Below, piece by piece: positions 18,438-27,031 of a stretch of 64,000 bases of DNA. The notes under the pieces were generated by a model, which saw only the letters and a program-made list of their open reading frames with translations, was not told where the DNA came from and made no database searches. This DNA comes from Herbaspirillum sp. alder98 (lineage in GTDB: Bacteria > Pseudomonadota > Gammaproteobacteria > Burkholderiales > Burkholderiaceae_D): positions 234,523-298,522 of the forward strand of contig NZ_JAIUCY010000006.1 in assembly GCF_020179755.1 (NCBI RefSeq). The letters run 5' to 3'. Numbering within the stretch: the first letter of the stretch is position 1; each line of letters opens with the position of its first letter. A program made the translations under genes and the position numbers.

Positions 18438-19360
18438 TTCTGCAAGCGCGGATTGAGTACGTCGCGCAAGTGGTCGCCCACCAGGTTGATCGACATGATC
18501 AGGATCAGCAGCATCACGCCGGGGAAGAAACAGATCCAGTATTCACCCGACAACATGTACGAATAACCGTTGGCAATCAGTCGTCCCAGCGATGGCTCGG
18601 TAATCGGCGCGCCCACACCCAGGAACGCCAGCGTGGCTTCCAGCGAGATCGCCGTGGCGATGTTCATGGTGGCCACCACGATGATGGGCGGAATGCAATT
18701 CGGCAGCAGGTGGCTGAACACCACGCGGGCGTTGGACAGCCCCAGGCTCTTGGCCGCCTCGATATACTCGCGCTGCTTTTCGATCAGCGCCGCGCTGCGC
18801 ACGGTGCGGGCGTAGTAGGCCCACTGCACCGCGACCAGCGCGATGATCACCTTGTCCAGGCCCGAACCCAGCAAGGCCACCAGGATCAGCGCGATCAGCA
18901 TCGCCGGAAACGACAGCTGCATATCCACGATGCGCATCAGCAGGCCATCCAGCCAGCCGCCGAAGTACGCGGCCAGTAGGCCCAGCGTGACGCCGATGAG
19001 CAAAGCGATGCCGGTGCTGACCAGGCCCACGGTGAGACTGATGCGCAGGCCGTAGACGATGCCGCTGTAGATGTCGCGGCCCTGGTCGTCGGTCCCCAGC
19101 CAGAACCGATAGTTGAGCCCTTCGGCCACGGCGCCCGGATGCAAATGGCTGTTCATCACGTCGAGCTGGTTCAGGTCATACGGATTCTGGGGCGTGATCC
19201 AGGGCGCCAGCAACGCCGCGGCGATCAGCAGCAGCAGCAACGCCAGCCCCGCCACCGCAATCCGGTTGCGCATGAAATCCTGTCCGATGCGCAGCCAGAG
19301 CGAGGAGCCCGGCTTCTTGAGCGGCTTTTCTGCCGCGGATGCTTTCATCGTGATCTCCAT
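18434..19360 (-). CDS. peptide ABC transporter permease, OppC/DppC type
   Basis: 308 residues. A cytoplasmic N-terminus and first span (FMRNRIAVAGLALLLLLIAA) are typical of OppC_N. The ABC permease domain has GTDDQGRDIYSGIVYGLRIS and the coupling loop EAAKSLGLSNARVVFSHLLP. It pairs with the OppB-type permease to form the inner-membrane channel. Gene junctions on both sides are tight (3-base gap upstream, 4-base overlap downstream). Confidence 0.9.
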   Translation of the reverse strand: MEITMKASAAEKPLKKPGSSLWLRIGQDFMRNRIAVAGLALLLLLIAAALLAPWITPQNPYDLNQLDVMNSHLHPGAVAEGLNYRFWLGTDDQGRDIYSGIVYGLRISLTVGLVSTGIALLIGVTLGLLAAYFGGWLDGLLMRIVDMQLSFPAMLIALILVALLGSGLDKVIIALVAVQWAYYARTVRSAALIEKQREYIEAAKSLGLSNARVVFSHLLPNCIPPIIVVATMNIATAISLEATLAFLGVGAPITEPSLGRLIANGYSYMLSGEYWICFFPGVMLLILIMSINLVGDHLRDVLNPRLQK

Positions 19361-19363
19361 GTG

Positions 19364-20350
19364 TCACGCCCTCCCTTTGGTGCGAATGCGGGGGTCGAGC
19401 AGCGAGTACGCCAGATCGACCAGAATATTGATGACCGAAAACATCACCATGACCACCAGCAGGTAGGCCACGATGACCGGGCGATCCAGCCGCTGGATGC
19501 TGTCGATCAGCAGCTTGCCCATGCCGGGCCAGGCAAACACGGTTTCGGTCACCACCGCAAATGCGATCAGCGAGCCGAACTCGAGGCCGATCACGGTGAC
19601 GATGGGGATCGCGATGTTCTTGAGCACATGCAAGCCGATGATGCGTGACTGACGCACGCCCTTGGCGCGGGCGAACTTGATGTAATCGTTCTGGATCACC
19701 TCGCGGGTGCCGGCGCGGGCCAGCCGGATGATCAGCGCCGTCTTGTACAGCGACAGCGTCAGCGCCGGCAGGATCAGGTGATGCAATCCATCCAGCGTCA
19801 GGAAGCTGACCGGCACCCCGAACAGCAGCTCGGTCTGGCCGCGACCGCCGGCCGGCATCCAGCCCAGCAGCACGGCGAAGCCCAGCACCATCATCAGGCC
19901 GATCCAGAAACCCGGCAGCGAGAAACCCAGGATCGACATGCCCATGATGGCGCGGCTGAACTTTCCTTCGGGCTTGAGACCGGCCGCCATGCCCAGCGGC
20001 ACGCCGGTGACCACCGCGATGACCAGCGCCAGCACGGCTAGCTCCAGCGTGGCCGGCATGCGCTGCAGGATCAGCTGGATGGCCGGCACGTTCTGCACAA
20101 ACGAGCTGCCCAGGTCGCCATGCAGCGCGTTGGACAGGAACCGCAGGAACTGCACATACAGCGGCTGGTTCAGGCCCAGGCTTTGACGCACCGCCTCGCG
20201 GGTGGCGTCGTCGGCGGCCGGATCGACCAGAATCTCGATCGGGTCACCGATGGCGTATAAGCCCACAAACAACAGCAGCGCAAGCACGAACATCGCCATG
20301 AGCGAGGGAATGATGCGCTTTACAAGAAATGAAATCATCGTCGTTACCAT
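19364..20350 (-). CDS. peptide ABC transporter permease, OppB/DppB type
   Basis: 328 residues. First span in LVKRIIPSLMAMFVLALLLF, a periplasmic part with LGLNQPLYVQFLRFLSNAL, and a coupling loop FARAKGVRQSRIIGLHVLKN, all characteristic of OppB/DppB. A second start (MISFLVKR) lies 12 bases in and may be used. It follows the binding-protein gene by 58 bases in the opp operon. Confidence 0.9.
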   Translation of the reverse strand: MVTTMISFLVKRIIPSLMAMFVLALLLFVGLYAIGDPIEILVDPAADDATREAVRQSLGLNQPLYVQFLRFLSNALHGDLGSSFVQNVPAIQLILQRMPATLELAVLALVIAVVTGVPLGMAAGLKPEGKFSRAIMGMSILGFSLPGFWIGLMMVLGFAVLLGWMPAGGRGQTELLFGVPVSFLTLDGLHHLILPALTLSLYKTALIIRLARAGTREVIQNDYIKFARAKGVRQSRIIGLHVLKNIAIPIVTVIGLEFGSLIAFAVVTETVFAWPGMGKLLIDSIQRLDRPVIVAYLLVVMVMFSVINILVDLAYSLLDPRIRTKGRA

Positions 20351-20408
20351 TCAAGGTGGCGAGTGCGCGGAACCGGCCGGGCCTGCTCCGCGCGCCTGAC
20401 TGCCGGTC

Positions 20409-22019
20409 TTACTTGCTGCTCGGGGTGATATTGGTCGCGCTGGTGAACTCGTCGGCACGCGCCTCGTAGCTCAGCGACTTCTTCATGGCCCACACCGCTT
20501 TTTCCGAATGCAACGGCACCGCCGCCATCTCATCGATGGAGCGCTTGCTGGCCTGGGCCAGCAGCGCGGCGCGCTTGGTGGTGTCGACCGTGACCATGGC
20601 TTCGTCGATCAGCTTGTCGAGTTCGGGATCGCTATATTTGCCGAAGTTCGACACGCCCCACCCGCGATCCTTGTTCTGGGTCGCCACCAGGGCGCGCAAC
20701 GATGACGACATTTCACCGGTCTGTGCGCCCCACCCTGCCAGGTAGAAACCGAAGTCATACTTGGCGCGATTGGCAAAGAAGGAACTCGATGTCATGGCGT
20801 TGACGGTGACCTTGATGCCGACCCGCGACAGGTACTGCGCCACCGCCTGCGCCACTTGCGCATCGTTGACGTAGCGGTCGTTGGGCGAAGCCAGCGTCAC
20901 CGCAAAGCCATTCGGGTAGCCGGCCTCGGCCAGCAACTTCTTGGCTTCCTCGGGCTTGTAGGGCAACGGCGCCATCTTGGTGTCGCCGCCCTCGAACGAC
21001 TTGTCCAGCAACTGGTTGGCCGCAGCCGCCGCACCGCCCATGACACGCTTGACGATGGCATCGCGATCGATCGCCAGCGAGATCGCGCGGCGCACCCGCA
21101 CATCCTTGAAGGGATTCTTGTTGCCGGTGCCGGTCACGCCCGGCGGCACGTCGCGGAACTGGTCCATCACCAGGAAGATCGAGCGCGCCGCGATCACGTC
21201 CGCGATGCGGTAGTTGGGATCAGCCTTGACCCGTGCACTGTCCTGCGTCGGCAGGCGCTCGATGAAATCGACGTCACCCGACAGCAGCGCCGCCACGCGC
21301 GAGCCCGGCGCGGCGATGGGGCGCATGATCACCTGGTCCCAGGCCGGCTTCTTGCCCCAGTAGGCGTCGTTCTTCACGAACTCGATGCGGTCGCCCTTGG
21401 TGAAGCTCTTGAACTTGAACGGGCCGGTGCCGATGGCCGCCTTGCCGCTGTTGAAGTCGGCCGTGGTCGGCATGGCATGCGAAATCTTGCAGCCGGCGCT
21501 GGCGAAGGTCACTTTCTCGCCCTCGATCAGGGTATCGGACAGGATCGCCACCGACGACAACTCGTTGGGCAGCAATGGATACGGTTCGGCGGTCTTGATG
21601 ATGATGGTGTAGGGATCCGGCGCTTCCATCTCCTTGATCGCCTTGGTGTACAGCGTGAAGGGCGACGGGCTGTTGACCACGGTCGGCACCCGGCACATGG
21701 TGAACAGGACGTCGTTGGCGTCAAAGGCGCTGCCGTCATGGAACTTGACGTTACGGCGCAGCTTGAACTCCCAGGTGGTCGGGTTGATCGCCTTGAAGGA
21801 CTCGGCCAGTCCGGGTTTCCATTCGAACTTCGAATTGGCGATGATGAGCGGTTCGAAGATGTGCATGACGACCTGGTTGTTGGGCGTCAGGTTATGGAAA
21901 TGCGGGTCCATCGCAGTGGGCTCGGCAGCCAGTCCGATCTTGATGTCGGCCGCCTGAGCACAGGGACCAAGCAGGCTTGCCAGCGCGATGAGCTGAGCAC
22001 CGAAGATTCCTTTTTTCAC
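20409..22019 (-). CDS. peptide/amino-acid-derivative ABC transporter substrate-binding protein (SBP family 5)
   Basis: 536 residues. Signal peptide (about 1-23, ending ...GPCAQA). The family 5 solute-binding fold shows WEFKLRRNVKFHDGSAFDANDV near residue 90 and DVRVRRAISLAIDRDAIVKRV near 310, both hallmark segments. This is the first gene of the opp/dpp operon, transcribed leftward from a region that holds the same three-site operator as the mocR promoter. The ligand may be shared with the M20/PrpD genes rather than be a general peptide. Confidence 0.9.
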   Translation of the reverse strand: MKKGIFGAQLIALASLLGPCAQAADIKIGLAAEPTAMDPHFHNLTPNNQVVMHIFEPLIIANSKFEWKPGLAESFKAINPTTWEFKLRRNVKFHDGSAFDANDVLFTMCRVPTVVNSPSPFTLYTKAIKEMEAPDPYTIIIKTAEPYPLLPNELSSVAILSDTLIEGEKVTFASAGCKISHAMPTTADFNSGKAAIGTGPFKFKSFTKGDRIEFVKNDAYWGKKPAWDQVIMRPIAAPGSRVAALLSGDVDFIERLPTQDSARVKADPNYRIADVIAARSIFLVMDQFRDVPPGVTGTGNKNPFKDVRVRRAISLAIDRDAIVKRVMGGAAAAANQLLDKSFEGGDTKMAPLPYKPEEAKKLLAEAGYPNGFAVTLASPNDRYVNDAQVAQAVAQYLSRVGIKVTVNAMTSSSFFANRAKYDFGFYLAGWGAQTGEMSSSLRALVATQNKDRGWGVSNFGKYSDPELDKLIDEAMVTVDTTKRAALLAQASKRSIDEMAAVPLHSEKAVWAMKKSLSYEARADEFTSATNITPSSK

Positions 22020-22086
22020 TTTCTATTTCTCCCCTGAGTTAATTCGAACGATTGCATGGTAATCAGCCACGCAGCAGGGAGGGATA

Positions 22087-22138
22087 TACAGAAAGGCAAG
22101 AAGTAGGGACTTCTGTACTGTCCCGCACGGGGTACAGA
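22087..22138. promoter_or_regulatory. three-site operator, copy 2 (opp operon)
   Basis: TACAGA (22087), TCTGTA (22112) and TACAGA (22133), starts 25 and 21 bases apart, identical to the array at 12483-12534. The central inverted copy is GAC-x-TCTGTA in both. It lies 68-119 bases upstream of the oppA-like start codon. Confidence 0.75.
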
Positions 22139-22558
22139 TAGCCCCGTCGAAAGGGGCTTCGCAGGTGCCCGACCTGGTCGCACTGCACCATGAAAAAGCA
22201 TGCCGGAGGCAAGTCGGAAAAGGGCCGGATGCAAACGCCTGCCAACGCTTTTCGGACCATGTCCAAGCGATACCGCACCGCTGGCATGAATGCCCGCGCC
22301 AACACCACACAGCAGCAAACCGGAACGCACGCGTTGCGCACCGCAACGATGCGGCGTCTGCACCAATTGAGACTTTCTTCCTACAGCCGGTCAGCGGCGC
22401 AAAAACAGGGCCAATTCTGTGTTGTTCGGGCGCTTCGGCAAGATGAAATTCCCGGGGCGGACTAAGCGCTTGTCACCTTCCTTTACGTTCTTGCGCACGG
22501 CGACAGGGCGTGATCCCGATCCGGAGACCGGGATAAATCGTATTTATAGCTGACCAAT

Positions 22559-22586
22559 GGAACCGCCGCGACGGCTATAACACTGA
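22559..22586 (+). promoter_or_regulatory. HrpL-type promoter candidate
   Basis: GGAACC (22559-22564), 15 bases, then ACACTGA (22580-22586). It matches GGAACC-N15-nCAC-N2-A, with A instead of C at the first -10 position. It is correctly oriented and starts 97 bases before the lipoprotein start codon. Confidence 0.45.
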
Positions 22587-22655
22587 CAAACGCAGCCATG
22601 CCTCGACTGCACGCCGCACTTCCACCAAGGCCAGCCCGGCCATGAAAGGACCTTC

Positions 22656-23012
22656 ATGAACAAAAACTTATTCGCCGCGCTGGCCTGCCTGCTGCTGGTG
22701 CCCGGCTGCTCCACCGCGCCGCAGGTCAGCCTGATCCCGCAGGAAGATGGCGCTTTTCGCACCGTGGCCTTTGCCCCGACCGAACAGCTTGCGCTGGACG
22801 GTTCACTGGCAGTGGCCGCGTCGACCTGTCGCGATCGCCAGCAGCGGCATGTGGTGAGCGGCATCGACACACGCTTTCGCGGCGCCTGGTCCAACCCGCG
22901 CGATCACAAGGATCAGGCCGAGCAACTGTCCGCCTACGTGAGCGCGCCGACTTTTCCATCCCTCAATGCGAATGACGACTATGAGGTGAAAATCCAGTTC
23001 AGGTGCGTGTAG
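22656..23012 (+). CDS. small lipoprotein of unknown function
   Basis: 118 residues with a lipoprotein signal peptide and lipobox LLVPGC (Cys at about residue 19), then a short periplasmic domain with two further cysteines, one in STCRDRQQ and one in the C-terminal IQFRCV, which could form a disulfide. AAAGGA precedes the ATG. I do not recognise the family. P. syringae-type T3SS loci carry a small outer-membrane lipoprotein (HrpT) and many T3SSs need a pilotin. With an HrpL-like box upstream this protein could play such a part, but there is no sequence evidence beyond the lipobox. Confidence 0.7.
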   Translation: MNKNLFAALACLLLVPGCSTAPQVSLIPQEDGAFRTVAFAPTEQLALDGSLAVAASTCRDRQQRHVVSGIDTRFRGAWSNPRDHKDQAEQLSAYVSAPTFPSLNANDDYEVKIQFRCV

Positions 23013-23479
23013 GACAGAGCGCCTGCAGGCGTCGCTTTCTGACGACTGCGCGGTGCAACATAACAACAACACGCCGGTTTGTTTTCTGGCACCTCGGCGG
23101 CACCATGGCCATTCGGTGTCAGCGGCGTGTTTTGCCTTGCACCGGCCTACCGCGCGTCAAGAGTTCGACGCTTCTATTTGCGCGGACCACTGGGTTTTTT
23201 CTAAATATCCGGGTACATTAGGCATCCTCCGCGCGGTCGGCGCGGTGGATGCGTCACAGTCGCACAGATTCATTCCGAAGTTTGAATTTCGTTAATCTTC
23301 TGTTACATCGCGCTGGCGACAATGTTTAATTGGCTCGGTGCGGCGCGGAATTTTGCTCTACTATATTCCCTGCAATTCAGCTAGCGTCCCTCCCGCTGTG
23401 CAGAGAATTACCGACGACAAGCCTTCGTCGATCGGACGGCAAATCCCCAGCAGTGCCTATAACAACGACCGATGGCCCC
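23013..23479. other. intergenic region upstream of the OmpR-type regulator
   Basis: 467 bases without a supported gene. It contains a long-range inverted repeat with 9-bp arms (AACACGCCG at 23068-23076, CGGCGTGTT at 23123-23131), the second arm followed by TTTG, which may end the lipoprotein transcript. From 23270 to 23360 it is relatively A+T rich and holds CAATGTTTAA (23320-23329), similar to the repeats upstream of the hrpL-type gene. Confidence 0.5.
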
Positions 23480-24259
23480 ATGAAAATTGCATGCTATATC
23501 CGCAATACGAGCGTGTTCGAACAGGTGAAGGAAGCCGTCGCGCGGGCCGGCTTTCAACCGACGCAGTTCGACTCCGAGACAATATTGGTACGGACTCTCA
23601 AAAGGAAACCGTACGACTTTCTCATCCTCGACATTCCCGCCAACCCCGCCGCTGGCGACAGCATCTTTTCCTGGCTCGGCATTCGCAGCGGCGACCACAT
23701 TCCCAGCCTGGTGCTGGCGCCGCGCCGTTCCGGCGAACTGGTGGCGCAAGTGCTCGACGGCGGGGCGGACGACTTTCTGGAGCGGCCCTTCGAGGCGGTC
23801 GAACTGGTGGCCCGGATCAATGCGCTGATGCGGCGCTGTGCGCCCAAGAACAGCAAGCGCTCGATCGAGTACGCGGGCTTTTCGCTGAACAAGGAAAGCG
23901 CGAAATTCAGCTATCAAGGCCAGCCGATATCACTAACTCCACGTGAATTCAGCATGGCCTGGCTGTTTTTTTCTTCGCCCGGCGTCTACATCTCGCGTGA
24001 AACGCTGGGCACCGTCATCTGGAGCGCCGACAGCGAAATCGCCGGCCGCACAATCGAACAGCACGTCTATAAACTACGCAAGAAGTTACAGATTGACGGA
24101 CGGCAGGTGGTGGTGATCCGCACCGCCTACAGCCAGGGCTACCGCCTCGACCCGGTCGACGAGCAGCTGCTGGCGAGCGCGGAAAACATGGCAGAAAATG
24201 AAACTGCCCTAGAGGATTTCCTGGATGGGCCCGCTCCGGTGACCATGCGACGCATGTAA
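23480..24259 (+). CDS. OmpR-type response regulator with degenerate receiver (HrpG-like candidate)
   Basis: Read from the ATG at 23480: 259 residues. The receiver (about 1-115) keeps the phospho-acceptor-like Asp51 in FLILDIPAN. It lacks the acidic pair near the N-terminus (IACYIRNTS instead of I-x-VDD) and has Arg102 for the usual Lys in LERPFEAVEL, so ordinary phosphorylation is doubtful. The C-terminal winged helix (about 135-235) has LTPREFSMAWLFFSS and GRTIEQHVYKLRKKLQI, typical of OmpR/PhoB. In plant-pathogen betaproteobacteria an OmpR-type protein (HrpG) tops the T3SS cascade. The position at the edge of the T3SS block fits that role, but this is inference. No histidine kinase is adjacent. 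Confidence 0.75.
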   Translation: MKIACYIRNTSVFEQVKEAVARAGFQPTQFDSETILVRTLKRKPYDFLILDIPANPAAGDSIFSWLGIRSGDHIPSLVLAPRRSGELVAQVLDGGADDFLERPFEAVELVARINALMRRCAPKNSKRSIEYAGFSLNKESAKFSYQGQPISLTPREFSMAWLFFSSPGVYISRETLGTVIWSADSEIAGRTIEQHVYKLRKKLQIDGRQVVVIRTAYSQGYRLDPVDEQLLASAENMAENETALEDFLDGPAPVTMRRM

Positions 24260-24331
24260 TTTTCGTTGTTCACGCAGTTCCCTCCGCAGCCAGTTCCTGG
24301 CACCCCCTACCCTAGCTTTAACCGCATCATG

Positions 24332-24353
24332 TTTATGAATTAAATTTCATAAA
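24332..24353. repeat. AT-rich inverted repeat between convergent genes
   Basis: TTTATGAA (24332-24339) and TTCATAAA (24346-24353) with a 6-base A/T loop. It sits in an unusually A+T-rich patch between the regulator gene and the convergent phosphoribosyltransferase-like gene. It could be a terminator stem or a protein-binding site. Confidence 0.4.
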
Positions 24354-24429
24354 TGGTTCGCCTGTGGCTCGCCCTCGCGCCGGCCGCCCTGCTACTTGCC
24401 TGTCTTGCGCGGCATGGACGGCGCCACCT

Positions 24430-24939
24430 TCAGGCGGCCATCTGCTGCCGGTCTTGCGGCATTTCGGTCTCCGACTGGTATTCCCAGGGCCAGCGCAGAT
24501 AGGTGTCGGCGGTCATCTCCATCGAAAAATCGGGCTGGTACATGCCAGGCCCCAGGCAGCGGTAGACGCTGAAGGTGCCCACCGTATTGCCCATCTCCCG
24601 GCAGTAGCCGGCGGCCCGCTCGAAGGTCCAGCCACTGCCGCACACGTCATCCACCAGCAGGATGCGGCGCCCTCGCGGCGCACGCGCCTCGCCATCCAGA
24701 AAGTGCGGCTGCGGGTTGCGCCGGTTGCAGACCAGGTAATCGATGGGCAAGCCGGTGTTGCGTCCGATGAGCGACGCCACCGGTGCGCCGGCGCGCAGGA
24801 CGGCCACCAGCAGGTCATAGCGCGCGGCGATCTCGGCCTGGTGCCGTTGCACCATGGCCTCGATCTCATGCCAGCGCACGTCACGCGTGCATTCAAATTG
24901 CATCCAGGCCGGCGGCTGTGATCGGGTCAGATCGAGCAT
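24430..24939 (-). CDS. phosphoribosyltransferase-fold protein in effector operon
   Basis: 169 residues with the PRPP-binding loop RRILLVDDVCGSGWT (about residues 90-104), preceded by a hood-type region (LRAGAPVASLIGR, IDYLVCNRRN). This is the type I phosphoribosyltransferase core (orotate/hypoxanthine PRT-like). The substrate-specific hood is not recognisable. The start lies 5 bases after the stop of the effector candidate, in the same HrpL-promoted transcript as the chaperone and effector. No pyrimidine or purine gene is nearby. It may be a second secreted protein or an enzyme needed by the effector locus. The fold is fairly sure; the role is open. Confidence 0.6.
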   Translation of the reverse strand: MLDLTRSQPPAWMQFECTRDVRWHEIEAMVQRHQAEIAARYDLLVAVLRAGAPVASLIGRNTGLPIDYLVCNRRNPQPHFLDGEARAPRGRRILLVDDVCGSGWTFERAAGYCREMGNTVGTFSVYRCLGPGMYQPDFSMEMTADTYLRWPWEYQSETEMPQDRQQMAA

Positions 24940-24944
24940 GATGA

Positions 24945-26390
24945 TCAGGAGCCCTGTTCGTCATCGCGCGGCGGCTGCCAGGGCAGCTCGTCGTGTACCC
25001 ACCTCTGGGTCGGGAACGCATCATCCTGCATCTTCCGTACCTCTTTTTTATCCAGCGTCTCCAGCAACTTGCCCTGCAGCGCGGACCGGCGTGCCACATA
25101 TTGATGGCCCGCCTTGTCGGTGGCAGCCGAGCTCTGGCGCACCTGCTGCTTGTAAGCGCCATCCTGCTCCTCGCTGTTGATGCCCCTGAGCTTGACCGAT
25201 GCCAGCGCCAGATCGCCACCGGCCTTCTGCAGGTGGCGTTTGTTGCGCAGATTGGCGGCCGCCATGGCAAAGCGCGACATGCGTCCGGGCTGGCGTTGCA
25301 CGCCGGGTTCGGCGGCAGGCCGGTCGATACTGCCCGTGGTGCTGGAACCGGTCGATTGTGATTCCAGTTTGGCCGCCGGCGGCGCGACCTCACGCGGCTG
25401 GGCCAGCCGATTCACGAAACGGTCAAAGGAGCGCGTCTGCGGCGGCGCCTCGCCGTTCGGGCCCGCCGCGCGTGCCACATAGTGCGGCTGATTCGGGTCA
25501 TCGCTGGGCGCGGTCCGGGCACGGGCCGACTTGGCCTGTTCTTCGACCACGTCGCGATAGGCCTGCCTGAGCGACGCATTTCCCTGCAGGGAAGCCTGCA
25601 GCATGGTGCGCTTTTGTTCGCTACGGGCTGCCCGCACGTCCATGCGGGCGCGTCCGCCCGCATCCAGGTACTGGCTCTCGGCCAGCCTGCCCGCCACTGC
25701 CCCCTTGACCGACAAGGCCGCGCCCTGGATCCCGACCAGCGCATGCTGCAGCGTGCTGAGACTGCGGCTGGCGGCGCCGCTGGCGCCCCGGTCGTAGGCG
25801 GCGCTGACGCGCCTGGCCACGTGCTCGGCCAACAGCGGCGGACCATCGGAATGCACCTTGAGACGATGGTTGTCCTTGATGTCGTTCAGATACCAGCTCT
25901 TCACATTTTCGGCCTTGATGTCGCTCAGCCCGGTCAGCGGAACGTAGTCCTTCTTGGTCAGATGGTCCTGCAAGGCTTCGTCAAAATCACTAACAGTTTG
26001 CTCCAGGCGACCGCTGCTGGCCTGCTCGCCGAGGGCCTGCTTGCCGTGCAGGCGCAGCGCGTTGTGCTCGCGCTGCTCCACGCGCTGGCGCTGGCTTTGC
26101 AGGTCAGCCACGTTAGTCTGGTCTGCCGCCCCCGTCATCTTCTCGAGCTTGCCGCGGGCGCTGTCCAGGCGTCGCTGGTTCCAGGACTGGCGGATCGACA
26201 GGTCCAGGCCGCGCACGGCGTTGACCATGCCGGCCGCGCGCGGCATGTGATTGCGCGCCAACATGTTGGTGATCTTGTTGTTGGGGCTGGGATTGAAGGT
26301 CGAGCGCAGCGCAGTGCTGGTCTTGCTGGCGTCGCCGGCCTGGTGGAAATAGCCCGGGGACGGGATAGGCTTGTTATCGATGGGACCCAT
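24945..26390 (-). CDS. putative type III effector of unknown function
   Basis: 481 residues, no signal peptide or membrane span. The first 50 residues are rich in Ser, Thr, Asn and Pro with few acidic residues, typical of T3SS export signals. The middle part is strongly charged and helical, with long Arg/Gln/Ala-rich stretches (RLDSARGKLEKM, DLQSQRQRVEQREHNALRL). A Pro/Ser/Thr-rich linker runs from about 325 to 370, followed by another basic helical segment. AGGAG stands 5 bases before the ATG. The gene follows a CesT-type chaperone by 46 bases behind a good HrpL box. No catalytic motif was recognised. The effector call rests on context and composition. Confidence 0.6.
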   Translation of the reverse strand: MGPIDNKPIPSPGYFHQAGDASKTSTALRSTFNPSPNNKITNMLARNHMPRAAGMVNAVRGLDLSIRQSWNQRRLDSARGKLEKMTGAADQTNVADLQSQRQRVEQREHNALRLHGKQALGEQASSGRLEQTVSDFDEALQDHLTKKDYVPLTGLSDIKAENVKSWYLNDIKDNHRLKVHSDGPPLLAEHVARRVSAAYDRGASGAASRSLSTLQHALVGIQGAALSVKGAVAGRLAESQYLDAGGRARMDVRAARSEQKRTMLQASLQGNASLRQAYRDVVEEQAKSARARTAPSDDPNQPHYVARAAGPNGEAPPQTRSFDRFVNRLAQPREVAPPAAKLESQSTGSSTTGSIDRPAAEPGVQRQPGRMSRFAMAAANLRNKRHLQKAGGDLALASVKLRGINSEEQDGAYKQQVRQSSAATDKAGHQYVARRSALQGKLLETLDKKEVRKMQDDAFPTQRWVHDELPWQPPRDDEQGS

Positions 26391-26436
26391 GATGGCTCCT
26401 GGTTGGGTTCGGCTGACTGGGGCGCTGGCGGTAGGC

Positions 26437-26838
26437 TCAGACGTCCAGGAAATGGTCGGTGCGCCAATCCCTGGCTTGCTCGGCCAGGTTCAGCAATATG
26501 TTCATCAGTTCGGGCGCGCGCAGCTCGTTGAGGCGGCACTGGTAGCCGAACGTCACGCGCTGGTCCGGGCCCAGCATGAAGGCGGGCGAATTGGCCGCAT
26601 AGATCAGCATGTTGGTTTCCAGCAGGGCCTGGTAAGCGTCCTGCAGACGCTCCTGCGGCGGCGTGCCGAAATCGCAATAGACGATGAGGTGATCGGGCGA
26701 GAACTCCTCATCGTACTGGACGAAAAAATCGATGCCATCGACTTCGATGGCGTTACCTTGCACCATCAGTTCTGGCTGATCGATGTTGGCGATCGCGCAG
26801 AAGTCATTGGTCAATTCAATAAAGCGGCTTCTGGACAT
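26437..26838 (-). CDS. CesT-family type III secretion chaperone
   Basis: 133 residues read from the ATG at 26838, which has AGAGG six bases upstream. An alternative upstream start (MGEPQQ..., 26865) would lie inside the promoter box and is rejected. The class I chaperone pattern (IEVDGIDFFVQYDEE, LIVYCDFGTPP, LLETNMLIYAANSPAF, ELMNILLNL) is shared with the paralogue at 78-554. The protein is acidic, as usual for the class. It precedes the effector candidate at 24945-26390 and presumably binds its N-terminus. Confidence 0.8.
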   Translation of the reverse strand: MSRSRFIELTNDFCAIANIDQPELMVQGNAIEVDGIDFFVQYDEEFSPDHLIVYCDFGTPPQERLQDAYQALLETNMLIYAANSPAFMLGPDQRVTFGYQCRLNELRAPELMNILLNLAEQARDWRTDHFLDV

Positions 26839-26864
26839 GGGTTCCTCTTGTTGTGGTTCTCCCA

Positions 26865-26893
26865 TGGGTGAACTGCGCAGCAAGTGTGGTTCC
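26865..26893 (-). promoter_or_regulatory. HrpL-type promoter of effector operon 2
   Basis: On the - strand: GGAACC (26893-26888), 16 bases, TCACCCA (26871-26865). It matches the consensus except T for the first C of the -10 half. The chaperone ATG follows 26 bases later. Confidence 0.75.
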
Positions 26894-26976
26894 GATGCAG
26901 TGAAGATCGTTGAGAGAAATATCTTTACACGTCGCCATGCAACAGGAATCAGGAATCCCCAAAGATGCAGGCCGCA

Positions 26977-27008
26977 TAAAAAAAGCGGCCTTCGCTGGAA
27001 GGCCGCTT
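26977..27008 (-). terminator. strong intrinsic terminator of the pilus operon
   Basis: On the - strand AAGCGGCCTT and AAGGCCGCTT form a perfect 10-bp stem with a 6-base loop, followed by a run of T. It lies 24 bases after the retraction ATPase stop codon and separates the pilus transcript from the effector promoter. Confidence 0.9.
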
Positions 27009-27031
27009 GCGGACGGGACGTGCTAAATTCG

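Larger units (their letters stand above)
22020..22655. other. intergenic region between opp operon and lipoprotein gene
   Basis: A divergent region of 636 bases. Near the opp side it holds the three-site operator and a hairpin-prone segment (GCCCCGTCGAAAGGGGC, about 22141-22157); near the lipoprotein side it holds an HrpL-like box (22559-22586). I see no convincing gene in 22160-22540; short frames there have no recognisable protein pattern. This region marks the border between the metabolic block and the T3SS-linked block. Confidence 0.6.

Noticed and set aside
24332..24353. Attachment-site interpretation of the AT-rich inverted repeat
   Set aside because: No second copy, integrase gene or tRNA end was seen nearby.
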